NCBI GenBank assembly: GCA_030696045.1
Contig: JAUYNO010000059.1
Span: forward strand, 1-64,000
Direction: 5' to 3'
Origin: Stagnimonas sp.
GTDB lineage: Bacteria > Pseudomonadota > Gammaproteobacteria > Nevskiales > Nevskiaceae
Length of the DNA stretch: 64,000 bases
In this document: positions 43,850-53,400 of the stretch, piece after piece
How positions within the stretch are numbered: the stretch's first letter is position 1
How the letters are laid out: the number at the start of each line of letters is the position of its first letter
Position numbers and translations under genes: made by a program
Notes under the pieces: generated by a model
What the model saw: the letters and a program-made list of their open reading frames with translations, nothing else
What the model was told of the DNA's origin: nothing
The model's database searches: none

Positions 43850-44776
43850 TTATACTCGACGCTCCGTTGGACACGCCGCACTCGCCTCGGCCAGCAGCTG
43901 CGCGATGCGCGCGTCCTTGTCGGCCCAGAGCTGGCCGATCCAGTCCTGCATGCGCTTGCGGTAGACCGGGTCGGCCTCGTAGTCGCCGCCGAAGAGCTCG
44001 GCGGGAATCTGCAACTGCCGCACCTCGACGATGACCTGATCGACCCGGCCGCAGAGGAAGTTCCAGAAGGTCTGGGCGCCGCCCGGATAGACGATGGTGA
44101 CGTCGAGCATGGCGTGCAGGCGCTCGCCCATCGCCGCCAGGGTGAAGGCGAAGCCGCCGGTCTTGGGCTTCAGCAGGTGCCGGTAGGGCGAGCCCTGGCG
44201 GTCGTGCTTGGCCCGGGTGTAGCGGGTGCCTTCCAGGAAGTTGAAGATCGACACCGGAATGCCGTGGAACTTCTCGCAGGCCTTGCGGGTGGTCTCGATG
44301 TCCTTGCCGCGCAGCGAGGGGTCCTTCGCGATCTGTTCCTGCGTGTAGCGCTTCATGAACGGGAAATCGAGCCCCCACCAGGCCAGGCCCAGCACCGGCA
44401 CCCAGATCAGCTCCTGCTTCAGAAAGAACTTGAAGAACGGCGCCTTGCCGTAGAAGGTCTTCTGCAGCACATGGATATCGGTCCAGGCCTGGTGATTGCT
44501 GCAGATGAAGTACTGGCCGCGCCGATCCAGGCGCTCGACGCCGCGCACCTCGAAGCGGGTCGGCAGCAGGCCGTCGGACAGCAGCTTGTTGCAGCCGACC
44601 CAGGTCTGGGCGCAGAAGTCGGCGCAGCGCGCCACCGCGCGCCGTGCCGCACCCTTGGGCGTCAGCAGCTTGAGCAGGGAGAAGACATAGACCGGGATCG
44701 ACCAGAACACCGTGTTGACGGTGAACAACACCGCCATCAGACCACCCAGGACGGGACCGCGCAGGAAGCCGAGCAT
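43850..44776 (-). CDS. Lysophospholipid acyltransferase (PlsC-like, YihG type)
   Basis: 308 residues. N-terminal membrane helix at about 10-36 (GGLMAVLFTVNTVFWSIPVYVFSLL), then the acyltransferase motif I NHQAWTD (NHxxxxD, about 94-100), WGLDFPFMKRYT, motif III-like FLEGTRYT (about 180-187) and a C-terminal block with TIVYPGG. These are the YihG/YhaJ-type 1-acylglycerol-3-phosphate acyltransferases of the inner membrane, which add an acyl chain in phospholipid synthesis or remodelling. Downstream in a probable operon from the GMC oxidoreductase and the PrcB-like lipoprotein (gaps of 23 and 11 bases). Confidence 0.88.
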   Translation of the reverse strand: MLGFLRGPVLGGLMAVLFTVNTVFWSIPVYVFSLLKLLTPKGAARRAVARCADFCAQTWVGCNKLLSDGLLPTRFEVRGVERLDRRGQYFICSNHQAWTDIHVLQKTFYGKAPFFKFFLKQELIWVPVLGLAWWGLDFPFMKRYTQEQIAKDPSLRGKDIETTRKACEKFHGIPVSIFNFLEGTRYTRAKHDRQGSPYRHLLKPKTGGFAFTLAAMGERLHAMLDVTIVYPGGAQTFWNFLCGRVDQVIVEVRQLQIPAELFGGDYEADPVYRKRMQDWIGQLWADKDARIAQLLAEASAACPTERRV

Positions 44777-44787
44777 GGTCGCCGCCG

Positions 44788-45363
44788 TCAGGGTGACAGC
44801 GGTGCCCAGCGGGCACGCTCGCGGTCGGACTGGTCCACCAGCACCGCCCGGTGGAAATCACTGCGAGTGGGCAGCGCCACCAGGGTGCAGGGGCTGGTCA
44901 GGGCCTGGCTGGCCATGCCGCTGACCGAGGGGCTGAGGAAGGTGGCCTTGAGATACAGGGTGTCGTCCTTCACCGCGCCCTGGCGGCTGATCACCAGGGC
45001 GTAGCCGCCGGTGTTGCGCTCGCCCATTTCGGCCACCGCGTAGAGCCCCACCGGCAGCTCGCCGGAGGCCGGCGTCAGCTTGAGGCCGCGCGCCTGCTCC
45101 CAGGCCGCCAGGGCGATGGGATTGGCCAGCACTTCCAGGGTCGCCTCGCGGCCGCTGCTCTGGCAGTGCTGCAGGCGGCTCACTTCCACCACCTCGACGC
45201 TCAGCTCGGGCCGGCTGAAGATGAAGCCGAAGAAACCGGCGGTGCCCTCCACCGCCTTGCGCGGCAGCTGCGCCACGCCTTCGGCCACCGGCACCACCTG
45301 GGCGCAGGCACCCAGTCCGGCCACCGCCAACAGCAGTCCCGCGCGTCCCAGCAAACCGCTCAT
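44788..45363 (-). CDS. PrcB-like lipoprotein
   Basis: 191 residues from ATG 45363 (a TTG two codons earlier is possible). A short signal with GACAQ lipobox (Cys about 20) marks a lipoprotein. The C-terminal part has GGYALVISRQGAVKDDTLYLKATFLSP, resembling the C-terminal domain of protease-complex subunit PrcB, and an EVSRLQHCQ segment before it. No catalytic motif. It sits between the GMC oxidoreductase and the acyltransferase, so the three genes are probably cotranscribed. Role in that context is unknown. Confidence 0.6.
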   Translation of the reverse strand: MSGLLGRAGLLLAVAGLGACAQVVPVAEGVAQLPRKAVEGTAGFFGFIFSRPELSVEVVEVSRLQHCQSSGREATLEVLANPIALAAWEQARGLKLTPASGELPVGLYAVAEMGERNTGGYALVISRQGAVKDDTLYLKATFLSPSVSGMASQALTSPCTLVALPTRSDFHRAVLVDQSDRERARWAPLSP

Positions 45364-45386
45364 GTCCAATCCCTGAATCCGTACTA

Positions 45387-47000
45387 CTAGGAGCCCTTGC
45401 GCGCATCGGCCAGGATGGCCTCGGCGCCCTTCTCGGCGATCATGGTGGTCGGCGCATTGGTGTTGCCGCCGATCAGGGTCGGCATGATCGAGGCATCGAC
45501 CACCCGCAGACCCTCGACGCCACGGACCTTCAGCTCCAAGTCCACCACCGCCATCGCGTCGACGCCCATCTTACAGCTGCCCACCGGGTGATAGATGGTC
45601 TCGGCGGTGCGCCGTATCCAGTCGCGCAGCGCGGCCTCGTCCTGCAACCCCGCGCCCGGCATCAGCTCGCTGCCGCGATGGGCGTCGAAGGCCGGCTGCG
45701 CCAGGATCTCGCGCGCCTTGCGCACCGCCGACAGCAGCCGCTGCATCTCGCTTTCGTGTTGCAGGTAACCGGCCTCGATGCGCGGATGCGCCAGGGCATC
45801 GCGGCTGTCGAGCCGGATGCGGCCGCGGCTTTTCGGCCGCAGGTCGCAGGCCATCAGGGTATAGCCCCAGTGCTTGATGATCGGCAGCAGGTCCTGGCCG
45901 TGGTTGGTGTAGAGGAAGGGCACCAGGTGCAGTTGAATGTCCGGGATCGGCTGCTCCGGGCTGCTCTTGATGAAGCCGCCGGCCTGGGCGAAGTTGCTGG
46001 TCATCTCGCCCTCGCGCCGGCGCGCGTACTGCCAGAGCGCCCGCACCGAGCGCGGCAGCCCGAGCGGATTCAGCGACACCGCGTGCCGGGTCTTTTCCTT
46101 GACGCAGACGGCGAGGTCGAGATGGTCCTGCAGGTTCTCGCCGACACCGGCCAGCTCCTGCACCAGCGGCACCTCCATCTCGCGCAGATGCTGGGCCGGG
46201 CCGATGCCGGACAGCAACAGCAGTTGCGGCGAGCCGACGGCGCCGGCGGCGAGGATCACCTCGCGCCGCGCCAGCACCTCGCCGGGCGCGTTCTGCAGCT
46301 TCACCGCCACCGCCCGCCGCCCCTCGAAGCGGACGCCGGTGACGTGCGCCTCGGTGAGCACGCTGAGGTTGTCGCGCGCGCGCACCGGGTCCAGGTAGGC
46401 GCGGGCATTGCTGCAACGCTCGCCGCCGCGCTGCATCACGTCGTAGTAGCCAATGCCCTCCTGCTGGGCGCCGTTGAAATCCGGCGTCAGCGGGTGGCCG
46501 GCCTGCTGCGCGGCCTGGACGAAGGCCGTCATCAGCGGATTCATGTAGCGCGCGCTGGCGACGTTGAGCGGGCCACCGACGCCGTGGAAGGCATCCGGCG
46601 CGCCGGCACAGGGCTCGTAGTTTTCCATGCGCCGGAACACCGGCAGCACATCGGCGTAACTCCAGCCGGTGCAGCCCAGGCTCGCCCAGTGGTCGTAGTC
46701 CCAGGCGTGACCCCGGATGTAGCACATGGCGTTGATCGAGCTGCTGCCGCCCAGGGTGCGGCCCCGCGGCCAGTGCATCGGCCGGTTGCCCATGTTCGGC
46801 TCCGGCGCAGTCCAGTACTTCCAGTTGTAGGTGTCGCTGCGGATCACCGGGATGATGCCGGCCGGCATGTGGATGAAGGGGCTCTTGTCGGGCGGGCCGG
46901 CCTCGATCAGCACCACGCTGTAGCGCCCGTCGGCACTGAGGCGATTGGCCAGCACGCAGCCCGCCGAGCCGCCACCGACGATGACGTAATCTGCCTCCAT
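45387..47000 (-). CDS. GMC-family FAD-dependent oxidoreductase (choline dehydrogenase-like)
   Basis: 537 residues. FAD motif DYVIVGGGSAGCVLANRLS (about 4-22), WPRGRTLGGSSSINAMCYIRG (GMC signature 1, about 78-98), VILAAGAVGSPQLLLLSGIGP (signature 2, about 248-268) and the active-site His in HPVGSCKMG (about 470-478). ATG follows AGGAG. It matches BetA-like alcohol/choline dehydrogenases by motif, but no betaine gene is nearby, so substrate is open. It heads an operon with the PrcB-like lipoprotein and the PlsC-like acyltransferase and is divergent from gspE. Confidence 0.9.
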   Translation of the reverse strand: MEADYVIVGGGSAGCVLANRLSADGRYSVVLIEAGPPDKSPFIHMPAGIIPVIRSDTYNWKYWTAPEPNMGNRPMHWPRGRTLGGSSSINAMCYIRGHAWDYDHWASLGCTGWSYADVLPVFRRMENYEPCAGAPDAFHGVGGPLNVASARYMNPLMTAFVQAAQQAGHPLTPDFNGAQQEGIGYYDVMQRGGERCSNARAYLDPVRARDNLSVLTEAHVTGVRFEGRRAVAVKLQNAPGEVLARREVILAAGAVGSPQLLLLSGIGPAQHLREMEVPLVQELAGVGENLQDHLDLAVCVKEKTRHAVSLNPLGLPRSVRALWQYARRREGEMTSNFAQAGGFIKSSPEQPIPDIQLHLVPFLYTNHGQDLLPIIKHWGYTLMACDLRPKSRGRIRLDSRDALAHPRIEAGYLQHESEMQRLLSAVRKAREILAQPAFDAHRGSELMPGAGLQDEAALRDWIRRTAETIYHPVGSCKMGVDAMAVVDLELKVRGVEGLRVVDASIMPTLIGGNTNAPTTMIAEKGAEAILADARKGS

Positions 47001-47076
47001 ACGGTTCTCCTCCGTATTGATACTTCTGATTTGAACCGAGCTTAACCCGGCGCGGAGCCGGTGCTAAGGTTGGGTA

Positions 47077-48843
47077 ATGAATGCTTCCGTACCGCTGCGC
47101 CTGAGCCTGCGCAACACCCTCGACGCCCTGGTCGCCGACGGCTGGCTGAATGCCAAGCAGGTCGCCAACCTGCTCACCAAAGTGCCGGAGCTGACGCCGC
47201 TGCATCCGCTGACGGTGATCGCCGACGCCGATCTGAGCCATGCCACCGAGCCGCAGCGCAAGCTGACGCTGGAGACCCTGGTGCAGTGGCTGGCGCAGCG
47301 CAGTGGCCTGCCCTATCTGCGCATCGACCCGCTCGGCATCGAGGTGTCGAAAGTCACCACCCTGATCTCCTACGCCTACGCCGCGCGGCTGAAGATCCTG
47401 CCGGTGAAAGTGACCGCCGGCGAGGTGACGGTGGCGGTGGCCGACCCCTATGCCCGCGAATGGCTGCAGGAGCTGACGCCGCGGCTGAAGCAGAAGATCA
47501 CCGCCGTGCTCGCCAATCCGCGCGACATCGAGCGTTACCTGGTGGAGTTCTACGCCCTCGCCCGCTCGGTGAAGGCCAGCGCCAGCCAATCCGGCCGCAG
47601 CGGCAGCCTGCAGAACCTCGAACAGCTCACCGAGCTGGGCAAGCTCGGCAAGCTCAGTGCCGACGACCAGCACATCGTCGGCATCGTCGACTGGCTGCTG
47701 CAATACGCTTTCGACCAGCGCGCCAGTGACATCCATCTGGAGCCGCGCCGCGAGCAGGGCAATGTCCGCTTCCGCATCGACGGCGTGCTGCACGAGGTCT
47801 ACCAGGTGCCAGCCAGCGTCATGCCGGCGGTGACCTCGCGGCTGAAGATCATGGGCCGCATGGATCTGGCCGAGAAGCGCAAGCCGCAGGACGGCCGCAT
47901 CAAGATCCGCTCGCCCGAGGGCCGTGAAGTCGAGCTGCGCGTCTCCAGCCTGCCCACGGCCTTCGGTGAAAAACTGGTTCTGCGCATCTTCGACCCCGAG
48001 GTGCTGGTCAAGGATTTCAGCGCGCTCGGCTTCGCGCCCGAGGAGCAGGCGCGCTGGCGCGGCCTGATCGAGGCACCGCACGGCATCGTGCTGGTCACCG
48101 GCCCGACCGGCTCGGGCAAGACCACCACCCTGTATTCGACGCTGAAGCTGCTGGCCACCAGCGAGGTCAACATCTGCACCATCGAAGACCCGATCGAGAT
48201 GGTGGAGCCCGCCTTCAACCAGATGCAGGTGCAGACCAATATCAATCTCGGCTTCGCCGACGGCCTGCGCGCCCTGCTGCGGCAGGACCCGGACATCATC
48301 ATGGTCGGCGAGATCCGCGATCTCGACACCGCCGAGAATGCCATCCAGGCGGCACTCACCGGCCATCTGGTGTTCTCGACCCTGCACACCAACGACGCCC
48401 CCAGCGCCATCGTCCGCCTGCTCGACCTCGGGGTGCCGCCTTACCTCATCAAGGCCACGGTGCTGGGGGTGATGGCGCAGCGCCTGGTGCGCAAGCTCTG
48501 CCCGCATTGCAAGCGGCCGGCCACGGTCGACCCGGTCGACTGGCAGCGCCTGACCGGTGGCCTGCTGCCGCTGCCGGCACCCGGCCAGGTGCAGGAGCCG
48601 GTCGGCTGCCTGGAATGCCGCGAGACCGGCTATCTGGGCCGGGTCGGGCTGTACGAGATCCTCACCGTCGACGACCTGCTGCGCGCCGCCATCGACACCG
48701 CTGCCGATCGCCTGGCGCTGCACCGCAAGGCCCGCGCCTCCGGCATGGTGCCGCTGCGGCTGGCGGGGGCGCGGATGGCGGTCACCGGCCTGACCTCGCT
48801 GGCGGACGTGGCGGCGCTGACGCCGGAGATGGAGGCGTCGTAG
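47077..48843 (+). CDS. gspE: Type II secretion ATPase GspE
   Basis: 588 residues. N-terminal domain with an MshEN-like fold (about 90-160: YLRIDPLGIEVSKVTTLISYAYAARLKILPV), then the secretion ATPase core: HLEPRREQGNVRFRIDGVLHE, Walker A GPTGSGKTTTLYST (about 342-355), Asp box CTIEDPIEM, Walker B LLRQDPDIIMVGEIRD, His box GHLVFSTLHTND, and a zinc tetracysteine region (CPHCKR near 474, CLECRETGYLGRVGLYEIL near 510). The length and N-domain favour GspE over PilB. It is not near other gsp genes; gspA-gspB are 44 kb upstream. Separate location of gspE is unusual and noted. Confidence 0.88.
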   Translation: MNASVPLRLSLRNTLDALVADGWLNAKQVANLLTKVPELTPLHPLTVIADADLSHATEPQRKLTLETLVQWLAQRSGLPYLRIDPLGIEVSKVTTLISYAYAARLKILPVKVTAGEVTVAVADPYAREWLQELTPRLKQKITAVLANPRDIERYLVEFYALARSVKASASQSGRSGSLQNLEQLTELGKLGKLSADDQHIVGIVDWLLQYAFDQRASDIHLEPRREQGNVRFRIDGVLHEVYQVPASVMPAVTSRLKIMGRMDLAEKRKPQDGRIKIRSPEGREVELRVSSLPTAFGEKLVLRIFDPEVLVKDFSALGFAPEEQARWRGLIEAPHGIVLVTGPTGSGKTTTLYSTLKLLATSEVNICTIEDPIEMVEPAFNQMQVQTNINLGFADGLRALLRQDPDIIMVGEIRDLDTAENAIQAALTGHLVFSTLHTNDAPSAIVRLLDLGVPPYLIKATVLGVMAQRLVRKLCPHCKRPATVDPVDWQRLTGGLLPLPAPGQVQEPVGCLECRETGYLGRVGLYEILTVDDLLRAAIDTAADRLALHRKARASGMVPLRLAGARMAVTGLTSLADVAALTPEMEAS

Positions 48844-48935
48844 CGGCCTGCTGGCCGCGCTGATGGGCTCGGCCGAGAGTGCCCGATTGGAGATCGTGGG
48901 TCGCCCGCTGGAGCTTGGTTGGACAGCGCGGACCG

Positions 48936-49430
48936 CTACCGGACTAGCTTGGCCTTGTTTGTCGCATTTGCCAGAAGCCCCGGAACGGCGTCTCGATGGA
49001 TGCGCCCAGCGAGCGCCCAAATGCCAGCTGCCAGCCTGGGCCTGTTGTATTTGACGAAGGTAGTCATTACCAGCCGGTCGTCCTTCAGTCGCCAGATCAT
49101 GCGGCCATCCATGATGTTTCCACTGGCTTCGAGATGGAGGACATCAGGCCGCGATTCCGCGATGTGCCAGCCGAAGATGTGATCCGGCGAGGACCAGGGG
49201 CCAAGGCGAAACCCCAGCAAATGACGGTGTGCCAGCATTCCGAAGCGGCGTGATGTCAGCGGCAGATGCCCGAAGGCATCTCGCACCCAGCTCTCAGCAT
49301 GACGATGGTCCGACCGATTTCTGCCGATCTCAAAAGCATCGGCGTAATCCGCGTAGCCGCCAGGGAAAGGAACTCCTTCCGACACGGCGGTGCGGCGGCC
49401 GAGCGTAGATGATTTGTGCTCGTTGCTCAT
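48936..49430 (-). CDS. DUF2867-like protein
   Basis: 164 residues from ATG 49430. Seen: an N-terminal region with YADYADAFEI, then HLLGFRLGPWSSPDHIFGWHIAESRPDVLHLEAS and MTTFVKYNRPRLAAGIWALAGRIHRDAVPGLL, the arrangement of DUF2867 proteins (a SRPBCC-like or START-like fold; function unknown). It has visibly less GC-rich codon use than its neighbours and stands alone between gspE (convergent) and the Bax-inhibitor gene, so it may be acquired. Confidence 0.65.
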   Translation of the reverse strand: MSNEHKSSTLGRRTAVSEGVPFPGGYADYADAFEIGRNRSDHRHAESWVRDAFGHLPLTSRRFGMLAHRHLLGFRLGPWSSPDHIFGWHIAESRPDVLHLEASGNIMDGRMIWRLKDDRLVMTTFVKYNRPRLAAGIWALAGRIHRDAVPGLLANATNKAKLVR

Positions 49431-49544
49431 GGAACCTCATCGTCAATAGTTGGCTGCGGCAATTTTCGCCCAACGCGCAGGCGCGGAAGGCGCCTTCCAC
49501 CCTCGGTTCTTCAGGCCGCGGGAGTAACAGAGCCACCCACAAAA

Positions 49545-49566
49545 AAGCCCCGCCGTGGCGGGGCTC
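49545..49566 (-). terminator. Rho-independent terminator of the Bax-inhibitor-1 gene
   Basis: A 9-bp GC stem (AGCCCCGCC / GGCGGGGCT) with a 2-base loop; on the minus strand it is followed by six T. It lies 23 bases past the stop of the gene at 49589-50293. Confidence 0.9.
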
Positions 49567-49588
49567 GTTTGCGGCATTGGGGCCGGAC

Positions 49589-50293
49589 TCAGTCGTCGCT
49601 GCTGGCGAAGCCCAGCAGGTGCAGCAGGCTGGTGAAGATGTTGTAGATGTCCAGGTACAGGGCGATGGTGGCCATGATGTAGTTGGTCTCGCCGCCGTTG
49701 ATGATGCGGCTGGTGTCGTACAGCAGCAGGCCGGAGAACAGCAGCATCGAGACCGCCGACAGCGCCAGGAACACGCCGCTGACGGCGACGCCGAACATGC
49801 TCGCGACCATGGCGCCGACACTGCACAGCAGCAGGGCCATCACGCCGGTCATCAGGAAGCCGCCCATGAAGGAGAAGTCCTTCTTGGTGGTCAGCACATA
49901 GCCGGACAGCGTGGCGAAGATCAGGCCGGTGCCGCCGAGGGCGGTCATGATGAGTTGGCCGCCGTTGGGCAGGGCCTTGAGATACATGTTCAGCACCGGG
50001 CCCAGGCCGAAGCCGAGCAGGCCGGTGATCGCGAACACTACGTACAGGCCCTTCTCGGAGTTGGCGGTGCGCGGCAGCGCGAACCAGATCAGGCCCATCG
50101 ACACCAGCGAGGCGACCAGGCTGAGGCCGTAGGGGGCATTGATCGCCATCGACACGCCGGCCATCGCGGCGCTGAACAGCAGCGTCATCGATAACAACAT
50201 GTACGTGTTGCGCAGCACCTTGTGGGTGGCGAGCAGGGAGCCGGCGCTGGGGGCGTAGCCACCGGTGCGCACGGGCGAGGGTTGATAAGCCAT
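49589..50293 (-). CDS. Bax inhibitor-1 / YccA family membrane protein
   Basis: 234 residues with seven membrane helices between about 27 and 230. ATG 50293 gives MAYQPSPVRTGGY; the open frame upstream reads through repeat-like sequence. Signature features of the family: FSAAMAGVSMAI in helix 1, the Gly-rich GLGPVLNMYL, and the C-terminal DTSRIINGGETNYIMATIALYLDIYNIF, including the conserved paired Asp near the last helix that form the pH sensor in bacterial BI-1 proteins. The family acts as a membrane Ca2+/H+ leak channel and in E. coli (YccA) modulates FtsH. Single gene with its own terminator. Confidence 0.92.
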   Translation of the reverse strand: MAYQPSPVRTGGYAPSAGSLLATHKVLRNTYMLLSMTLLFSAAMAGVSMAINAPYGLSLVASLVSMGLIWFALPRTANSEKGLYVVFAITGLLGFGLGPVLNMYLKALPNGGQLIMTALGGTGLIFATLSGYVLTTKKDFSFMGGFLMTGVMALLLCSVGAMVASMFGVAVSGVFLALSAVSMLLFSGLLLYDTSRIINGGETNYIMATIALYLDIYNIFTSLLHLLGFASSDD

Positions 50294-50390
50294 GTCTAGT
50301 TCCTGTCGATAAGCGGGTAACCGCACCCTACTGACTGGGGGCGGCGGACTCAAGTTCAATGCCGTGACAATCCCTCTGTCACTGGCGTGA

Positions 50391-50470
50391 CATCTCCCCT
50401 ACAACGTAGGGGAGGCACGGCCTTGCCTCCCCTGCTGGCAGGGGAGGTGGCGCCGAAGGCGACGGAGGGG
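50391..50470. repeat. Double-hairpin repeat, intergenic copy
   Basis: ATCTCCCCTAC / GTAGGGGAG and CCTCCCCTG / CAGGGGAGG hairpins joined by CACGGCCTTG, then GGCGCCG / GGCGAC. By eye it is about 80 percent identical to the copy inside the penicillin acylase gene at 40488-40565. It fills the gap between the glutamate dehydrogenase stop and the Bax-inhibitor start, where it may act as a processing or termination element for the long dehydrogenase transcript. Confidence 0.85.
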
Positions 50471-50489
50471 TGGCCCGACAGCAACCGCG

Positions 50490-53400
50490 TCACAGTGCCC
50501 GAAGCTTGCGCAGTTCGCGCACCGCCACCACCAGGCCGGCGAAATCCATCGCCCCGGCGACCCGCAGCTCGGCAACCCGCTGTTCGGCGAAGCGCAGCGG
50601 CCCGGCATTGCTGGCCGACCATTGCTCCAGCCGCTGCTCGGCGCCCGGGCCGGCCATGCGCAGGACGCGGCCGGTCAGCAGGCGGTGGATGTGGTAAAGG
50701 TCGTCGCGCAGGTTGCCGCGCGCCAGCGCCGGCCATTTGCCGCGCACCTGCAGGCTGTTGATGGCGGCATACAGGCCCAGCAGGCGGAAGCGCTCGCCGA
50801 CGGCGAAATAGGCGGTCGCCGCCTCCCGGAGCGTCAGCTTGGCTTCCAGCGCCAGCTCGGTGATGTCGGGCGCGGCGCCCAGCACCCGGGTCGCGGCCAG
50901 ACGGGTCGCCAGCTCGGGCGGCACGCCCTCGCCCTCCAGCTGCGCCAGGGTGCGGTCCCAGTCCTCGCGATAGCTCGGCGGCAGCAGGGCCGGCAGCAGG
51001 GTTTCCAGTTCGCGGATGGCGGCGGCGAAGCGGTCCACTGCCTCCAGCACCGGCCGGCGGGCGTGGCCGGACATCACCAGCCAGCTGCTGGCGTGCTTGA
51101 GCAGGCCGCTGACATAGCCCATCAGCCGCGTCTGCAGGGCCGCCGGCAGGCGGTTGTCGAGCGCCTCGATGGCGGTCCAGTAGCGGTCGCCCTCGTAGAT
51201 CTCGTGGGCGGTGGCGTAGGCCTTCAGCACCTCGCCCCGGTCATGGCCGTGGTCGGCGGCCAGGCGGTGGGCGAAGCTGACGCCCATGCGGTTGGCGACG
51301 GCATTGCTGAGGATGGTGGCGATGATCTCGCGCTTGAGCTGGTGGCCGCGCAGGGCCTCGCCGTGGCGCTCGACCAGGGCCGGCGGGAAATAGCCGAGCA
51401 GGTCGCGGACGAAGAAGGGATCGTCCGGCATGTCGCTCGCCAGGGTGGCGTTGTAGAGCGACATCTTGGCGTAGGCGAGCAACACCGACAGCTCCGGCCG
51501 GGTCAGGCCCAGGCCCTGGCGCTGGCGCTCCTTGAGCGCCTCCTCGTCGGGCAGGAATTCCACCGCGCGGTTGAGCAGGCCCTCGTGCTCCAGCGTGCGG
51601 ATCAGCTCGCGGTGCTCGTCCAGCCGGGACGCCGCCTGCGACTCCAGCAGCGACACCGCGCCGGACTGCACCGTGCTGTCGCGCAGCACCGCGCGCGCCA
51701 GATCCTCGGTCATCGAGATCAGCAGCGGATCGCGGCTGGCGCGGTCGAGCCGGCCCTCGGCCATCAGCTGGTTGAGCGGGATCTTGATGTTCACCTCGCG
51801 ATCCGAGCTGTGCACGCCGCCGGCGTTGTCGATGGCGTCGGTATTGAGCTTGACGCCCTGGAGCGCCGCCTCGATGCGACCGAGCTGGGTGCAGCCGAGA
51901 TTGCCGCCCTCGCCCACCACCTTGCAGCGCAGCTCCTTGCCATTGACCCGCAGCCCATCGTTGGCGCGGTCGCCGACTTCCGGGTGCGCCTGGCTGCTCG
52001 CCTTCACATAGGTGCCGATGCCGCCGTTCCAGAGCAGGTCCACCGGCGCCTTGAGAATGGCGTTCATCAGCTCGTTGGGGCTCAGCCGCTTGGCGCTGAT
52101 GTCCAGCACCTGCCGGATCTCCTCGCTCAGCTCGATTGACTTGGCGCTGCGCGGATGGATGCCGCCGCCCTTGGAAATCAGACTCTTGTCGTAGTCGTCC
52201 CAGGACGAGCGCGGCAGCGCGAACAGGCGCGCGCGCTCGGCGAAACTGGCGCCCGCATCCGGGCGCGGGTCGAGGAAGATGTGGCGGTGGTCGAAGGCCG
52301 CCAGCAGCTGGATGTGCGGCGACAGCAGCATGCCGTTGCCGAACACGTCGCCGGACATGTCGCCGATGCCGACCACGCTGAAGCTGCTGGTCTGGATGTC
52401 CTTGCCAAGCTCGCGGAAATGCCGCTTGACGCTCTCCCAGGCACCCTTGGCGGTGATGCCCATCTTCTTGTGGTCATAGCCCACCGAGCCGCCGGAGGCG
52501 AAGGCATCGCCCAGCCAGTGGCCATAGTCGGCGGAGATGCCGTTGGCAATGTCGCTGAAGGTCGCGGTGCCCTTGTCGGCGGCGACCACCAGATAGGGAT
52601 CGTCCTCGTCGTAGCGCACCACGTCGGTCGGGGCGATCAGCGCCGCGCCGCGCCGGTTGTCGGTGATGTCGAGCAGGCCACGCAGGAAGGTCTTGTAGCC
52701 CTCCACGCCCAGCTTGGCCCAGCTCTCGCGCTCGGCGGGACCAGTTCCTGGATTGGCGGTCTTGAGCACGAAGCCACCCTTGGCGCCGACCGGCACGATC
52801 ACCGTGTTCTTCACCATCTGCGCCTTCATCAGGCCCAGCACCTCGGTGCGGAAGTCCTGACGGCGGTCGGACCAGCGCAGGCCGCCGCGCGCCACCTTGC
52901 CGCCGCGCAGGTGCACGCCCTCCACTTCCGGCGCGTAAACCCAGATCTCGAACATCGGCCGCGGCAGCGGCAGGTCGGGAATCTTGGCGGGGTCGAGCTT
53001 GAGGCTGACGTAGTGCTTGTAGCTGCCGTCCGGCAGGGTCTGGAAGTAGTTGCTGCGCAGGCCGGCGCGGACGACGTTGACCGCGGCGCGCAGGATGCGG
53101 TCGGCATCCAGGCTGGCAACTTTGTCGAGCGCGTTGTCGAGCGCCTGGCCGACCAGCAGCTGCTGGTCGCGGCGCTGGGTCTCGCTCAGCCGGGGATCGA
53201 AGCGGGCCTCGAACAGCTGCACCAGCTGGCGGCAGCTCGCCGGGTGCGCCGCCAGCGTGGTCTGGATGTAGACCGGGCCATAGGGCAAGGCGGTCTGCAC
53301 CAGATAGGTGGCGAGCGTGCGCAGCGCGGTGACCTGGCGTGCCGACAGGCTGGCGGCGAGGACCAATTTGTTAAGGCCGTCGTTCTCGCAGGCGCCGTTC

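Noticed and set aside
50356-50736. Open frame over the repeat upstream of the Bax-inhibitor gene
   Set aside because: It is the antisense/repeat-derived reading shared with the copy inside the acylase gene, and it overlaps the end of the glutamate dehydrogenase.
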